Both the position numbers and the translations under genes were made by a program. Under the pieces are notes generated by a model. That model was not told where the DNA came from. It made no database searches and worked only from the letters and a program-made list of their open reading frames with translations. Shown piece by piece: positions 11,346 to 22,764 of a stretch of DNA of 64,000 bases (its first letter is position 1; each line of letters starts with the position of its first letter). Location of the stretch: contig NC_004432.1 of NCBI RefSeq assembly GCF_000011225.1, positions 248,001 to 312,000 of the forward strand, in the 5' to 3' direction. Source of the stretch: Malacoplasma penetrans HF-2. GTDB taxonomy: Bacteria > Bacillota_I > Bacilli_A > Mycoplasmatales > Mycoplasmoidaceae.

Positions 11346-12545
11346 ATGAAACCAAAGTTTATTAAATTATTTTTAGCAAGTTCTACTGTTGCATTAACAA
11401 CAGTTACTTTATCTTCTTGTGCCGCACAACAAGTTGTTCAATATGGAGTATATTCTCCAGTGTTGTCAAATGCACCAACTGATGGTGATACTGAAGTAAC
11501 TGACAGACAAAAGACATTTAAAAATTTCTATTTCAACAATTTTGGATATAGTTCAACATCTACTTTGTATGCAAAAGCTACTGATACAAATAATTACTCT
11601 TCTTTTTCTAACACATATTCTGCAGCTTCATGATTAGGTGTTATGTTTCCTTTGGTTAATTACATTAACTACTTATCTAATTTATATTATTTAGGTTTTA
11701 ATAGCAATAACAATAATTGAAAGAAAGAAATCATAAATGTTAGTTCAGCTTCAGATATAGAGAATCAATTTATTTATAGTTTAGCTAACACAACTTCAAA
11801 GGGAAAAAGTTCTTTAAAATTTGGTGTAGTTGGAGTTGCTTTGAATTTCACAACTAGTACAACATCACAAAATGGTGGAAGCAGTGGAACAACATCAAAC
11901 AATTCTATTTATCCTGCAAAAGATTCAAAATTAAAATTTAAAAAAAGTGATTCTACACTTACATTTGAATCTACTTCAACATTCCAATTAGCTGTTAAAT
12001 TAGGTTATTGAAATTCTTCTTCAAACAATCCTACTCAAAATTTAGCTACAGTAGACCAAATAAAAAGTGAAGTAAGTAGAGTTGGTTCTTGAGATTCAAG
12101 TTATGTAATGACAGATTCAATGTATCTAGTTTTAAATTATAGTAATGTAAAACTTAATTTAACTTATCAGACTTCGAAAGTAAAAGAAGCAGATTCATCT
12201 CAATCAACAACTATTGATGGTTTATCAGAAGATGGGAAAGAATTTACATGAACAGAAAATTTAGCTAAGGCATCTCTGACTCCTACTTTCTCTTTTTCTG
12301 GAAGTTCATCAAGTTCAAGTAATGGTGGTTCTAGTGGTACTAGTAATACACCAGCACTAACAACTTTAGATAATTCTTCTGTAAATACTGCAGTGGTTTC
12401 AATTGCTAGTTTATTAAGTTCTTCTTCTTTTAACTTAGAAAATATAAACAAAGAAAAAGAAAAATATTTACATTCTTTAACATTAAGCAAAGAAGTTCCT
12501 TCTTCTTTCGCTTCTATTTTTAATGGCAGTACAACAACTAACTAA
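11346..12545 (+). CDS. Surface lipoprotein, Ser/Thr/Asn-rich
   Basis: Start ATG 11346 is preferred to ATG 11334 because an AGGAAGAG ribosome site sits just before it. The 399-residue product has a basic N-terminus, a hydrophobic signal segment and a lipobox ending at Cys25 (VTLSSC). The mature part is very rich in Ser, Thr and Asn, with a GSSSSSSNGGSSG linker near residues 318-330 and six TGA-encoded Trp. The short C-terminal block (FNLENINKEKEKYL) is charged. No enzymatic motif is seen. It is expected to be anchored on the outer face of the membrane. Confidence 0.85.
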
Positions 12546-12553
12546 ATAATTTT

Positions 12554-12592
12554 AAATCACATCTAAGTAAAATTTATTAGGTGTGATTTTTG
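12554..12592 (+). terminator. Intrinsic terminator after lipoprotein gene
   Basis: A 13-bp stem (AAATCACATCTAA with TTAGGTGTGATTT, one G-T pair) is followed by a T tract. Confidence 0.85.
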
Positions 12593-12642
12593 TTTTATTA
12601 CTAATAAGAAAATACACATTCTTTTTATATGTTCTATTAAGA

Positions 12643-12648
12643 TATAAT
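12643..12648 (+). promoter_or_regulatory. -10 element of ung, probably leaderless start
   Basis: A consensus TATAAT ends 6 bases before ATG 12655, and no ribosome-binding sequence lies between. Transcription would start at or next to the start codon, so the mRNA is probably leaderless. No good -35 is visible (TTCTTT at the right distance at best). Confidence 0.6.
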
Positions 12649-12654
12649 GAACTT

Positions 12655-13323
12655 ATGTATTTGAACAAATTTATTTCTGAAGTTAAAGACAGTTGAAAAG
12701 AATTTTTTGAACAAGAATTTGAAAAAGAGTATTTTCACTCTTTGGATTCTTTTATAGAACAAGAATATAAAAACAAAACAATCTATCCTTTAACTTCAAA
12801 TATTTTTAGAGCTTTTACATTTTTTGCAGTTAGTGAAACTAATTTAGTAATAATTGGGCAAGACCCATATCAAACTGAAGATATGGCAGATGGATTAGCT
12901 TTTTCAACCCAACTAAAAGTTAAACCAAGATCTTTATCTAATATCTTTAAAGAATTAAAGAATGATTTTAATATAGATAGAACTAATTATGATTTATCTG
13001 ATATTGCAAAACAAAATGTTTTATTGTTAAACACAATTTTAACTGTTGAAAAAAATAAAAGTTTCTCTCATTCAAACAAAGGCTGAGAAATCTTTACAAA
13101 CAATGCAATTAAATATTTAAGTGAAACTAATCCTAATGTAATTTATTTATTAATGGGTAACAATGCAATTTCATTAAAACCATTAATATCTAAGAGTTTG
13201 GCAATATTTGAAACTTCACATCCATCTCCTTTTAGTTATAGAAAGAGTTTAATGAACTCAAAAGTATTTAAAGAAATTAATAAAGCTTTAATAACTAACA
13301 ATAAAAAGGCAATAATTTGATAA
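12655..13323 (+). CDS. ung: Uracil-DNA glycosylase (family 1)
   Basis: 222 residues, the usual family length. The N-terminus matches the family once TGA is read as Trp (DSWKEFFEQEF, EYFHSLDSF). The water-activating loop GQDPY is at residues 68-72 and the DNA-clamping HPSPFS at 189-194. It removes uracil from DNA, which matters in a very AT-rich genome. The last sense codon is TGA (Trp) directly before TAA. It is followed by an ECF S component and gatCAB; ung also precedes gatCAB in M. genitalium, from memory. Confidence 0.95.
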
Positions 13324-13397
13324 TATTAATATATATGTTTTCTAATTAGTAAGAGGTTTAAATATTAGAGTTATTTATAACTTTAAGAAAATCTAAA

Positions 13398-14471
13398 ATG
13401 GATATAAATACTTTAGCTAGTAGTGCAGAATTTCTAAGTCCAAAATCTAGCCCTATTTCCTCTGTTGTTATTTTTTTCTCTTTCTTCTTTGCTACTTTAT
13501 TAGTAGAAATAGTAAAGAAAATATTTTATTATTTTAAAGCTAAAAAAAGATACTATGTAATTCCTAGACCATCAATTCAAGGGATTGCTAATATTGCAAT
13601 GACAATTGCTTTATCAGTTGCAGTTTTATTATTGTTAACCTTTGTAACTTCAAATGCTTTTTCAGTTTTATTTAGAGCATTCCCAGGAAGTAGAATTACC
13701 ATTGAAGGTATTCTAATTAAAATTGGTGGATTATTATATGGACCTTTTATTGGAATGTTAATAGGTGGTCTAACAGATATATTTTCTATTTTAATGACAG
13801 CTGGGGTATTTCACTATGGATACTTCATAGCTGGTATGGCATATGGTTTATTAGCAGGATTAGTAAGATCAGTGCTTTCTTTTGCTAAAGAGAGTAGAAC
13901 TTGGTATGCAATTATATCTTCTATTATTGCAACAATTTGTTCATTAGCAGCAATTGTATTTATTTATTCAATTAGCACTTCAGGATTTGAACAAAGCATT
14001 ATAACTTTTATTCCTTTCATTCCTTCAAGTCCCGATAAAATTTCTAGAGAATTTTTATCTTATATCTTTATAGGTTTCTGTGTTTTTGTAGTTCTATTAA
14101 TTTGGTTATTTTTCTTCTTTTCAAATAGATATCAAAAATGAAAAATGCTTTATGGAAATAAAAAGCACTTTAAAATCACTAGACCTAAAAAAATTGATAA
14201 ACATTACTTTAATAATTTCTGTTTAATTCTAATTTGTTGTATTATTACTGAGGTTTGAATTAATGTTTTATTAATGCCCTCAATTGATGCAGATGTAAGT
14301 ACACTAGGATATGATGATTGATTTATTATCAGAGTTGCTATGTTTATTCCAATGATCATATTCAACTTTGTAATCATTTTCCCAGTATATGTTATTATTG
14401 CCCCAATTGTGCAATGAGATTATAAAAAAGAATTAGTAGAAGATTTAAAAGTACCATTTTTTGTTAAGTAA
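13398..14471 (+). CDS. ECF transporter S component (FolT-like)
   Basis: 357 residues with several TGA Trp codons and about seven membrane segments. The central part (KIGGLLYGPFIGMLIGGLTD, about residues 110-130, then YFIAGMAYGLLAGL) is the typical S-component pattern and looks closest to folate-type S components. Substrate-binding units like this work with the shared EcfT and EcfA proteins, which are not encoded in this window. It is longer than a usual S component, with extra N-terminal and C-terminal membrane segments joined by basic loops. The substrate is an inference. Confidence 0.7.
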
Positions 14472-14492
14472 TAAATAAGGAGCAATTTTTAT

Positions 14493-14771
14493 ATGGCTAA
14501 ATTATCAAATAAGATTACTAAAGAAATTTCTAAAAATCTAATGATAGAAATTCCTGAAGATGAAGCAACAAAAATTTCTGAATTGATTCAAAATTCAGTA
14601 GACAAAATTGAAAAGATTAAAGGAATCGATTTATCAAAAGTAGAACCAATGGACTATCCAAATATTGTAATTAAAAACTCTTTTAGAGAAGATGAGATTG
14701 ATGCTTTTGATAATACTGAAGAATTATTAGAACAAGCCCCTGAAAAGAAAGATGGATATGTAAAGGTATAA
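14493..14771 (+). CDS. gatC: Glutamyl-tRNA(Gln)/aspartyl-tRNA amidotransferase subunit C
   Basis: 92 residues, normal GatC length. It shows the family pattern of an N-terminal helix pair (SELIQNSVDKIEKIKGIDLS), the SKVEPMDYP turn and the acidic C-terminal NSFREDEIDAF. It follows an AAGGAG site and is separated from gatA by 2 bp. It clamps GatA to GatB. Confidence 0.9.
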   Translation: MAKLSNKITKEISKNLMIEIPEDEATKISELIQNSVDKIEKIKGIDLSKVEPMDYPNIVIKNSFREDEIDAFDNTEELLEQAPEKKDGYVKV

Positions 14772-14773
14772 TA

Positions 14774-16177
14774 ATGAAAAACAATAGTGAAATTTTGAAT
14801 ACCCAAAATAAGATTAAAAATAATTCAAAAGAATTTGAAAATTATTATCAGAACACAATTAAAGATTTAAAGAAAAATAAAAAATTAAATGCTTATTTAA
14901 ATCTTGTTGAAAATTATCAGTACGCTACTGATAACCCTAAGTCTCAATTAAATAAAATTTTATATGCTGTTAAAGACAACATAAATGTAAGAGACACAAT
15001 CACCACTGGTGGTTCTTTATTTTTTGAAAACTATAAAAGTACATATACTGCAACTGTAGTTAAGTTATTAGATAAAGCTGGTGCCATTCCCATTTGTAAA
15101 TCTAATTTAGATGAATTTGGATTAGGTGGTACTGGTTTATTTAGTGCTTATGGGGATGTTTTAAATCCTTTTGATGAAACTAGAATTGCTGGTGGTTCTT
15201 CTAGTGGTAGTGCAGTTCTAGTAGCTAAAAAGTTAGTTACTTTTGCACTTGGTACTGATACTGGTGATTCAATTAGAATGCCTGCTAGTTTTTTAGGAGT
15301 ATATGGATATAAACCAACTTATGGATTAGTTTCAAGATTTGGTGTGTTTCCATACTCTCCTTCAATTGACCATGTTGGTGTTTTTGCTAATTCTGTTGAT
15401 GATGTAGCAATTGTAATGGACACTATTAATCAACATGATAGCAATGACTTCACTAGTCAGGATATCAAATTAGATTTCTTAATTGAATTAGATAAAATAG
15501 ATAAAAAAGCAAAATTAGTAACTTTAACAAATGTTGTTGATTTATTAGGTAAAGAAGAAAAAGAATTATTTACTAATACTTTAAATAAGATTAGTAAAGA
15601 ATTCAAAATTAATGAAGGATCATTATCAACTGATTTAATTCATTTAGTTCCTGTAGTTTATGAAATCTTAAGTTATTCTGAGGCTGTAAGCTGTTATCAA
15701 AACATTACTGGAATTCCATTTGGAAAAAAAGGTAAAGGGAAAACTTTTGAAGAAAAGATTATAGATGCTAGAACTAAGAACTTTGGAAAAGAATTAAAGA
15801 GAAGATTTGTTTTAGGTTCTTTTGTTACTTTAAAAGAAAATGAAGAACTTTTATTGAAGTGTAAAAAAATTAGAAGATTGATTGTTGATAAAGTTGAAGA
15901 GCTTTTCAAAAAGTATGACTATATCATCATGCCTGGAGCAAGTTCTATAGCACCAAAAGTTTCTGATGTTAAAAATAACAAAACTAAACCAAGTGATGTA
16001 GATAATTATTTACAAATTGCTAACTTTGGAGGTTTCCCATCTCTTACTATTCCAATGGGTAAAATTAAAAACATGCCAATTGGTATTAATATCATGGGAA
16101 AAATTAATAGTGATAACAAATTATTAGCACTTGCAAAAAGAATAGATAGTTTAATTGGAGATAAAAATGAAAAATAA
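14774..16177 (+). CDS. gatA: Glutamyl-tRNA(Gln) amidotransferase subunit A
   Basis: 467 residues, an amidase-signature enzyme that releases ammonia from glutamine for GatB. Lys67 lies in YAVKDNINV, and GGSSSGSA at 140-147 and GTDTGDSIRMPASF hold the Ser-cisSer-Lys triad. The usual GSDTGGSIR is GTDTGDSIR here, a mild change next to the active Ser. The gene overlaps gatB by 11 bp. GatCAB is needed because mollicutes usually lack glutaminyl-tRNA synthetase. Confidence 0.95.
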   Translation: MKNNSEILNTQNKIKNNSKEFENYYQNTIKDLKKNKKLNAYLNLVENYQYATDNPKSQLNKILYAVKDNINVRDTITTGGSLFFENYKSTYTATVVKLLDKAGAIPICKSNLDEFGLGGTGLFSAYGDVLNPFDETRIAGGSSSGSAVLVAKKLVTFALGTDTGDSIRMPASFLGVYGYKPTYGLVSRFGVFPYSPSIDHVGVFANSVDDVAIVMDTINQHDSNDFTSQDIKLDFLIELDKIDKKAKLVTLTNVVDLLGKEEKELFTNTLNKISKEFKINEGSLSTDLIHLVPVVYEILSYSEAVSCYQNITGIPFGKKGKGKTFEEKIIDARTKNFGKELKRRFVLGSFVTLKENEELLLKCKKIRRLIVDKVEELFKKYDYIIMPGASSIAPKVSDVKNNKTKPSDVDNYLQIANFGGFPSLTIPMGKIKNMPIGINIMGKINSDNKLLALAKRIDSLIGDKNEK

Positions 16178-17600
16178 TTTTGAAACAGTTATTGGAATTG
16201 AAGTCCATGTAGTTTTATCTTCAAAAACTAAGATGTTTTCATCTTCTAAGAGTTCTCATACAGATCCTAAAAATACTAACATTTCACCAATTGATTTAGG
16301 ACACCCTGGGACAATGCCATTACCTAATAAAAGATGTATTGAAAAAGCAATAGTATTGGCAAAAGCTTTAGATATGGAAATTGAAAAAAATATATCTTTT
16401 GATAGAAAGAATTATTTTTACCAAGATTTACCAAAAGGTTTTCAAATTACTCAGCAATTTCATCCAATTGGAAAAAATGGAAAAATCTATTTAGATGAAA
16501 ATAACTTTGTAGATATTGAAAGAATTCATTTAGAAGAAGATACAGCAAAGCAAACTAAAGAAGATGATGGAACAATTCTTTTAGATTACAACAGATCAGG
16601 AATTCCTTTAATTGAAATAGTTACTAAGCCTTGTATTAAAAGTTCTACTGAAGCTGGATTATTTTTAAAAAAACTTAGAAGAATCTTAACCTTCAATGAT
16701 ATCTCAGATGCAAAAATGGAAGAGGGTTCACTAAGAGTAGATGTAAACATTTCTGTTAAACCAATTGGTTCTAAAGAGTTTGGAACAAGAGTTGAAATTA
16801 AAAACATCAATTCTATTAATAATGTAGAAAAAGCAATAGAATATGAATCAAACTTACAAGCAGAACAAATATTAAAACAAGAAGAAGTGTTAATGGCTAC
16901 TAAGAGGTTTAATGATAAAACATTAACAACAGAATTCATGCGTTTAAAAACAACTAATGTAGATTATCACTACATGGTAGAACCAAACATTTTTGTAAGA
17001 AAAATTTCAGATGATTTTATTACTGATGTAATAAAAAATAATTACACTGATATTAAATCAATTGAAGCAGATTTATTAAAAAACAATGTCTCACAAGAAT
17101 TTATTAATTTATTAATGGATGATTATGAACTATTCCAAAAATTCAAATTTATTAATGATGAAATAAAAGATTGTAATGAAGTTATTAAATGATTGTGTGT
17201 TGAGTTTGTAGGTTCTTTAAACAAAGTAAATCTTAAATTGAAAGATGCAACAGATTTTCAATTGAACCAACTTTTAAAAATGATGAAGTATTTATTAAAA
17301 GATGCTTCAATTAATGCAAAGCAAGGTAAAGAGATTGTTAAGTTATTAATTGAAACTAATAAAGATATAGATACTTTAATTGAAGAAAATAACTTTAAAC
17401 AAATTACAGATAAAAATGTTTTAAGACCTATTCTTGAAAAATATGTAGAAGCTAATAAACCAATGTTAGATCAATATGATAGTAGACCTGAGCGTGTTGA
17501 AAAATTCTTTATTGGTATGGTTATGAAAGATACAAATGGACAAGCCAATCCTAATGTAGTAACTGAAATTTTTAATGAAATCTTAAAATTAAACAAATAA
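16167..17600 (+). CDS. gatB: Glutamyl-tRNA(Gln) amidotransferase subunit B
   Basis: 477 residues, TGA Trp at 17190. The N-terminus FETVIGIEVHVVLSSKTKMF and the motifs GHPGTMPLPNK and RSGIPLIEIVT define the kinase-like cradle. The C-terminal YqeY-like tail ends with the NGQANPNVV stretch. ATG 16167 has GGAG 6 bases upstream, making it a better start than TTG 16155. It activates Glu-tRNA(Gln) by phosphorylation and transfers the ammonia delivered by GatA. Confidence 0.96.
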
Positions 17601-17634
17601 AAAAAGATGAATAAGTAATTTATTCATCTTTTTT
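17601..17634 (+). terminator. Intrinsic terminator after gatB
   Basis: AAGATGAATAA pairs with TTATTCATCTT over a short loop and runs into T's. The hairpin begins directly after the gatB stop codon. Confidence 0.88.
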
Positions 17635-17647
17635 GTTTATTTATAAA

Positions 17648-17736
17648 TGGCGGAGACGATGAGATTCGAACTCATGCACCGGAAACCGATCTAACACCTT
17701 AGCAGGGTGCCCTCTTAACCACTTGAGTACGTCTCC
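17648..17736 (-). tRNA. tRNA-Ser (GCU anticodon)
   Basis: The minus strand folds as an 89-base class II tRNA: acceptor GGAGACG/CGTCTCC, discriminator G, encoded CCA, a long variable arm, and T-loop GTTCGAATC. The anticodon loop CTGCTAA gives GCT, which reads AGC/AGU Ser codons. It lies 40 bases downstream of the cyclase gene on the same strand, with only a hairpin lacking a proper T-run between (17740-17767), so read-through from the cyclase transcript is possible. Confidence 0.95.
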
Positions 17737-17776
17737 ACAATAATCTATTTACACATTTATAGATTATAACATTTTT

Positions 17777-18370
17777 TTAGATTAATCTTTTTAAATTTTC
17801 TTCAAGTTCTTCTTGAGATTTACCAAGGATATCTAATTCTCCTCTTTTAGCAAAAGAAATCTTTCCATTAGTTTCAGAAACTACAAATGCAATTGAATCT
17901 GTAATTTCTGAAATTCCTAAAGCTGCTCTATGTCTAGCACCATGCTTAGAATAAACTGCTTCTTTAGTAATTGGTACATAACAAGAGATTGCCTTAATTT
18001 CATAATTTGAAACTATTAAAGCACCATCATGGAAAGATGCATTCTTGTTTGAAAATACTGAATAAACAAATTCAATATCAAAACGAGAATCCATTTTAAA
18101 ACCTGAATCTTGGTAAATGTTTAATGAGTTTCTTTGTTCAAAAATAATTAAGGCACCAATTTTTTTAGAACTTAATCTCATTAAAACATCTGCCAAATTT
18201 AGAATGAAGTTTTCTCTTTCTTGTTCAATTACTTTTCTTTGAGAAAATTTTCTTTTAATAATTTCTCAAACTCTTCCAGCATTTGTATTTGAAATGCTAA
18301 AAAAAATAACCGAGAAAATTATTGATCAAAGAAGTAAGAAGGAAAGAATTACTAAAATTGCTATCATCAT
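17777..18370 (-). CDS. cdaM: Diadenylate cyclase, one-TM CdaM type
   Basis: Makes c-di-AMP from two ATP. 197 residues: an N-terminal membrane helix (MMIAILVILSFLLLWSII), a short coiled region, then a DAC domain with FHDGALIV and GARHRAALGIS, the DGA and RHR catalytic motifs. The real start is ATG 18370 (or 18367), reached only by reading TGA as Trp twice; an internal TTG at 18196 would lose the helix. CdaA of Bacillus has three membrane helices, while the mycoplasma enzyme has one, as here. It probably sets potassium/osmotic signalling. Confidence 0.9.
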
Positions 18371-18506
18371 ATAAAAAACTTAAGATTAATATAAATTTAT
18401 TTGTTATTAATTTTACATTAAATTTTTAATAATATTTTTACAAAAACGATAAAATAAGTTAATATTTAAATTAATTTACAAGAAACAAACTTTTAGAACA
18501 TTAAAA

Positions 18507-21338
18507 ATGAACAAAAATCTTAATGAATCGTTATCAAACCTCTCCACAAATATTGAAGAAGGTTTAAGTACTCAAGAAGTTGAATTTAGGTTAAAGAAAT
18601 ATGGACCTAATAAAATTGCTGAGTCTAAGAAAGTTAAATTTATTACTAGAGTCTTGGAACAATTTAAAAATCCAATGATTCTACTATTGCTAATTGCTGC
18701 AATCATATCTTTATTAATTGCTTATGTACCATCATTTAAAACTGATACTGGTGCTACTCAAATTGAAAGACTAGTAGAAAAAGTAGAACCTTTCATCATT
18801 TTTCTAATTGTTTTTATTAACTGTATTTTTGGAGCAGTCCAAGAAGCTAAATCCGAAAAAGCAGTAGACTCTTTAAACAAAATGATTATTTCAAAAGCCA
18901 AAGTATACCGGAATGATGATTTTGATGTAATTAATTCTGATCAATTAGTTCCAGGAGATATTATTGTCTTAGAAGCAGGAGATTCTGTTCCAGCTGATGG
19001 AATTATTATTGAATCAACACTATTTAAAACTCAAGAATCTGTTCTAACAGGTGAATCATTACCAATTGATAAAGATCCTACTTTTGTATTTGATATTAAT
19101 ACTCCAATTGCAGATAGAAAAAACTGTGTTTATTCTGGAACTAATGTAATTAATGGTAAAGCTAAAGTATTAGTTACTAGCACTGGAATGAATACTGAAA
19201 TTGGTAAAATTGCTAGTTTAATTAAAAATGCTGAAAATGATGTTTCTAAGATTGAAAAGAAAATTAAAAAATTAAGTAACATTTTAGGAATTGCTGCTTT
19301 TGTAGTAATGGTGTTAGCTTTCTTACTATCAATCTTTTATTTAAATGGAATTGATACTATTAAATACACTTGAGCAAATGGATTTAAATTAGGAATATCA
19401 ATTGCAATAGCTGCAATCCCTGAAGGTTTATTTGCAATTATGACAGTAGTATTCTCTTTAGGTATTAAGAGAATGATTAAGCAAAATGCTTTAATTAAAA
19501 AAATTCAAACTGTAGAAACTTTAGGAAATGTTTCAATTATTTGTAGTGATAAGACTGGTACACTTACTCAAAATAAAATGAAAGTTATTAAAGTTTTTGA
19601 TGGTAAAAAATCTTATTCAGATGTTTTAGAAATCAAAGATAAAAAAGTACTAGAATATGCAATGTTGTGTAATGACAGTAATGATGATGATGGAATTATA
19701 GTTGGAGATCCAACAGAAACTTCATTAGTAAATGCTGGAATTGCAACTGGTTTAAATTTTGAAGAAATTCAAGATAAATACCCAAGAGCACAATATATCC
19801 CATTTGATTCAGATAGAAAGATGATGACAACAGTTCATAAAATTGGATCTGAATATGTAGTTATTACTAAGGGTGCATTTGATGAAATTACTAAAGTTGC
19901 TAAAAATGTAGATAAGAGCTTCTTTGAAGAAAATGAAAAAATGAGTAATAATGCTTTAAGAGTATTAGCTATTGCTTATAAGAAAATTAAAACTCTTCCT
20001 AAAAAGAACAGTTTATTAGAAACTGAATTGAATGTATTAGCATTATTTGGAATTCAAGATCCTCCAAGACCAAAAGTTAAACATTCAATTGAATTAGTTA
20101 AAAAAGCTGGAATTATTCCAATTATGATTACTGGAGATCATGCAAACACTGCAAGTGCAATTGCAACTGAACTTGGAATTTTAGTTGATAATAAAAAAGT
20201 AATTACTGGTGCTGAGTTAGCAAAATTATCTGATGAAGAATTTGCTAACAATATTGGTGATTATGCTGTTTATGCTAGAGTTTCACCAGAAGATAAAATT
20301 AGAATTGTAAATGCTTGAAAAAAACATAACAAAATTGTTGCAATGACTGGTGATGGTGTAAATGATGCGCCTGCTTTAAAAGCTGCTGATGTTGGATGTG
20401 CTATGGGAATTAATGGTACAGAAGTTAGTAAGCAAGCTGCTGACATGATATTAACAGATGATAACTTTAGTACAATTGTGGAAGCAGTTAGAGAAGGTAG
20501 AGGGGTAATTGATAACTTAAAAAGAGTTATGTTATTAATGTTTACTACAAACATTGTTTCATTCTTAGTAACTTTTTTAGGAATCTTTATCTTCCATTAT
20601 TCACCTTTTTCTGCAATTCAAATCCTTTGAATTAATTTAGTAACTGAAAGTTTACCTTCAATTGCATTGGGTGCTCAAAAACCAAAACCATATATAATGG
20701 ATTTCTCTCCTAAAAATAAAAACAATTTAGTAGATATTAAGATGCTTACTAAAATTGTGGTTCAAGGATTAATGTTTTCAGCAATTGCTTTAATAATGTA
20801 CTTTGTAACTGCTGGTATCTTTGTTGGTCATGATTACAATTTATTTGTTAATGCTTTAAAAGCAATTGAATCATCTACAGATTTAACTGCTGACCAAAGA
20901 GCAGCATTATTCAATATGCAAATGAGTGGTAGTTTATCTGCTTTCATAGTAGTAACTTTCTCACAATCATTTAATGGATTTAATTTAATGTCTAAACAAT
21001 CTATTATTAAATCTAAGTGAGAAGATGCAAGATACATGGTTTTAGCTTTCTTAGTTTCTGCAGTTCTATTAATTTTTGTGATCCTAATTCCTAGATTAAA
21101 TGATATCTTTAACTCTAACTCTTACTTGTTTAGTGAATCAGTTTCTAGATATATAAATTCAGATTTAACTTTAGGTGGTCAAATAAGTTCTTCTTATAAT
21201 TACTTATTCTTTATTGCTTTTGTAATGGCTTTTGTTCCAACAGTGATTTTTGAGTTAGCCAAATTATTCTATAACTCAAAAGGTTATAAGCAAATTGAAA
21301 AGAAATTTGTTTGATTACAAAAATGAAATGCTATTTAA
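18507..21338 (+). CDS. Cation-transporting P-type ATPase, Ca2+ (PacL/SERCA) type
   Basis: 943 residues with TGA-encoded Trp at several sites. Actuator TGES is at 181-184, PEGL at 305-308 in the fourth membrane helix, the phosphorylated Asp348 in SDKTGT, and TGDGVNDAP at about 614-622. N-terminal cation-ATPase and C-terminal six-helix domains are both present. PEGL with an N-terminal [18 protein letters not shown] region places it with Ca2+ pumps rather than K+ or heavy-metal pumps; exact ion specificity is an inference. The last ~300 bp plus terminator exist again in decayed form at 22322-22660. Confidence 0.92.
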
Positions 21339-21350
21339 TTTAAAATATGA

Positions 21351-21380
21351 AACTTCTATTTTTAAAAATAGAAGTTTTTT
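21351..21380 (+). terminator. Intrinsic terminator of the P-type ATPase
   Basis: AACTTCTATTTTT is followed directly by its reverse complement AAAAATAGAAGTT and T's. The same hairpin recurs at 22630-22660. Confidence 0.88.
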
Positions 21381-21436
21381 ATTTATATCTTGTTTATATA
21401 TATAATTAAAATATTTATATTAATTAATTATTAAGT

Positions 21437-22303
21437 ATGGATAATTTAAACAATAATTTAGATTTAACTGATAATTTATTTCCAAACAATGATAATGAGG
21501 TGTCAAATCTAAAAAATGACAATAGATACTTTTTTATTGAGCAAGGTTATAAAACTTATGGAAGTTGATATTTTAATCAATCACTAAAGAAAATTCAAAA
21601 GTTGTCATTAGTTAAAGCTCTGTTAGTTTCAGGACTTTCTTTTATATTTGTAAGTTGCTTAAGTTACTTTTTTCAATATTTACTAATAACATCAAAATAT
21701 AATAATTCAATTGTGTCTGTGGTTATTGTAATTTTATCTGTATTGGTAAGTTTTATTCTATGAATCTTGTTAATTGCAAATGTATTTGAAAAAAAGTATT
21801 TATGGAGTTTTATAGTTGGAATATTATATTGTTTATCATCTGGTTCAGCATTTTCTTTTTTATTCTATGAATTAAATTTCATAGAAGGATCAATAGTTTT
21901 TTCTATTATAGGGTTTATATATTCTTTAACTTCACTTCTAATATTGGCTATTAATAGAAATGCAATTAAATTAAAATTTGTAGTTTTGTATGCATTTATT
22001 GGTTTAATTTTTATTAATTTATTTTTTTTAATTTTAGGTTTCACATCTGATGTTGCATTTAATTATTTTGGTATTGAAACCAAATTATTAAATTATTGTC
22101 TTTTAATCTTTTTTGGTAGTTTATTTGCTTTAGTTTATTTAATATACCAATTGTGATTAATTAATAGAATGAAAGAATTTAAAAATGAAGAATTAAATAA
22201 TCAATATTCTATCTTTTTAGGAATTAAAATACTTTTAAGTATTTACTTTATAGTGTTTGAATTACTTATATATATGCATGTTGCTAATTATAGTAATGTT
22301 TAG
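21437..22303 (+). CDS. Multi-pass membrane protein, paralog A of three
   Basis: 288 residues with an acidic/Asn-rich cytosolic N-terminus of about 55 residues (MDNLNNNLDLTDNLF...), a TYGSWYF stretch, then about six or seven membrane helices. Paralogs B (22765) and C (23714) share the layout and many positions: TY-x-SW, SFxFSFLFY, IIFSIIG, N-x-IKLNF and GFT(S/T)N. Function is unknown; no transporter signature is recognised. The start is the first in-frame ATG and the gene lies 99 bp after the ATPase. Confidence 0.75.
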
Positions 22304-22321
22304 TTTTATTTAACTTATTGA

Positions 22322-22628
22322 AGTGTGGGTTATGGTTTTAGTTATTGATAAAGTTACATAAGTATTTGTAATTGTAATCCTAAAATTAAATGATACCCTT
22401 CTCAAGTTGCTATTTGTTTTGTTAATTATTTCTTGAGATGTTACTCAATAATCTAAATTTCTGAAGTTAAATTAGTTCATCTTATAATCACTTATTCTTT
22501 ATTACTTTCAGAATATCTTTTTTAATAGTGGTTTTTTAGTTAATTTAATTATTTGATAGCTCTAATGGCATAATTAATTTGAAATTCAAAATGAATTTGT
22601 TTAAAAAATGTATTTGATTACAAATGTG
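22322..22628 (+). pseudogene. Decayed duplicate of the 3' end of the P-type ATPase gene
   Basis: This stretch aligns by eye with 21030-21345 of the ATPase gene. Shared segments include ATGGTTTTAG, TAATCCTAAAATTAAATGAT against GTGATCCTAATTCC...TTAAATGAT, CTTATAATCACTTATTCTTT against CTTATAATTACTTATTCTTT, and TTTGATTACAAA near the end. The frame is broken by many changes and no ORF survives. The terminator copy follows at 22630. It looks like the trace of a tandem duplication of the ATPase 3' end plus the following membrane-protein gene. Confidence 0.75.
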
Positions 22629-22629
22629 A

Positions 22630-22660
22630 AATTTCTATTTTTAAAAATAGAAGTTTTTTT
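22630..22660 (+). terminator. Copy of the ATPase terminator
   Basis: ATTTCTATTTTT/AAAAATAGAAGTT followed by T's is almost identical to 21351-21380. It lies after the pseudogene remnant. Confidence 0.7.
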
Positions 22661-22764
22661 ATTTGCATCTTAGTTTATAGTTTAATTAAAGTATTTTTAT
22701 TGAAACAATATATTGAATCATTCAACTATTATGTTTTATAGTTGGAGTTATAGGAAACTTATCA

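Noticed and set aside
12200-12490. Minus-strand ORF of 96 codons inside the lipoprotein gene
   Set aside because: It lies wholly within a well-supported lipoprotein frame and has no ribosome site or family features.
17740-17767. Hairpin ATAATCTAT/ATAGATTAT between the cyclase and tRNA-Ser as a terminator
   Set aside because: On the minus strand no T-run follows the stem, so I do not call it a terminator; it may be a processing hairpin.
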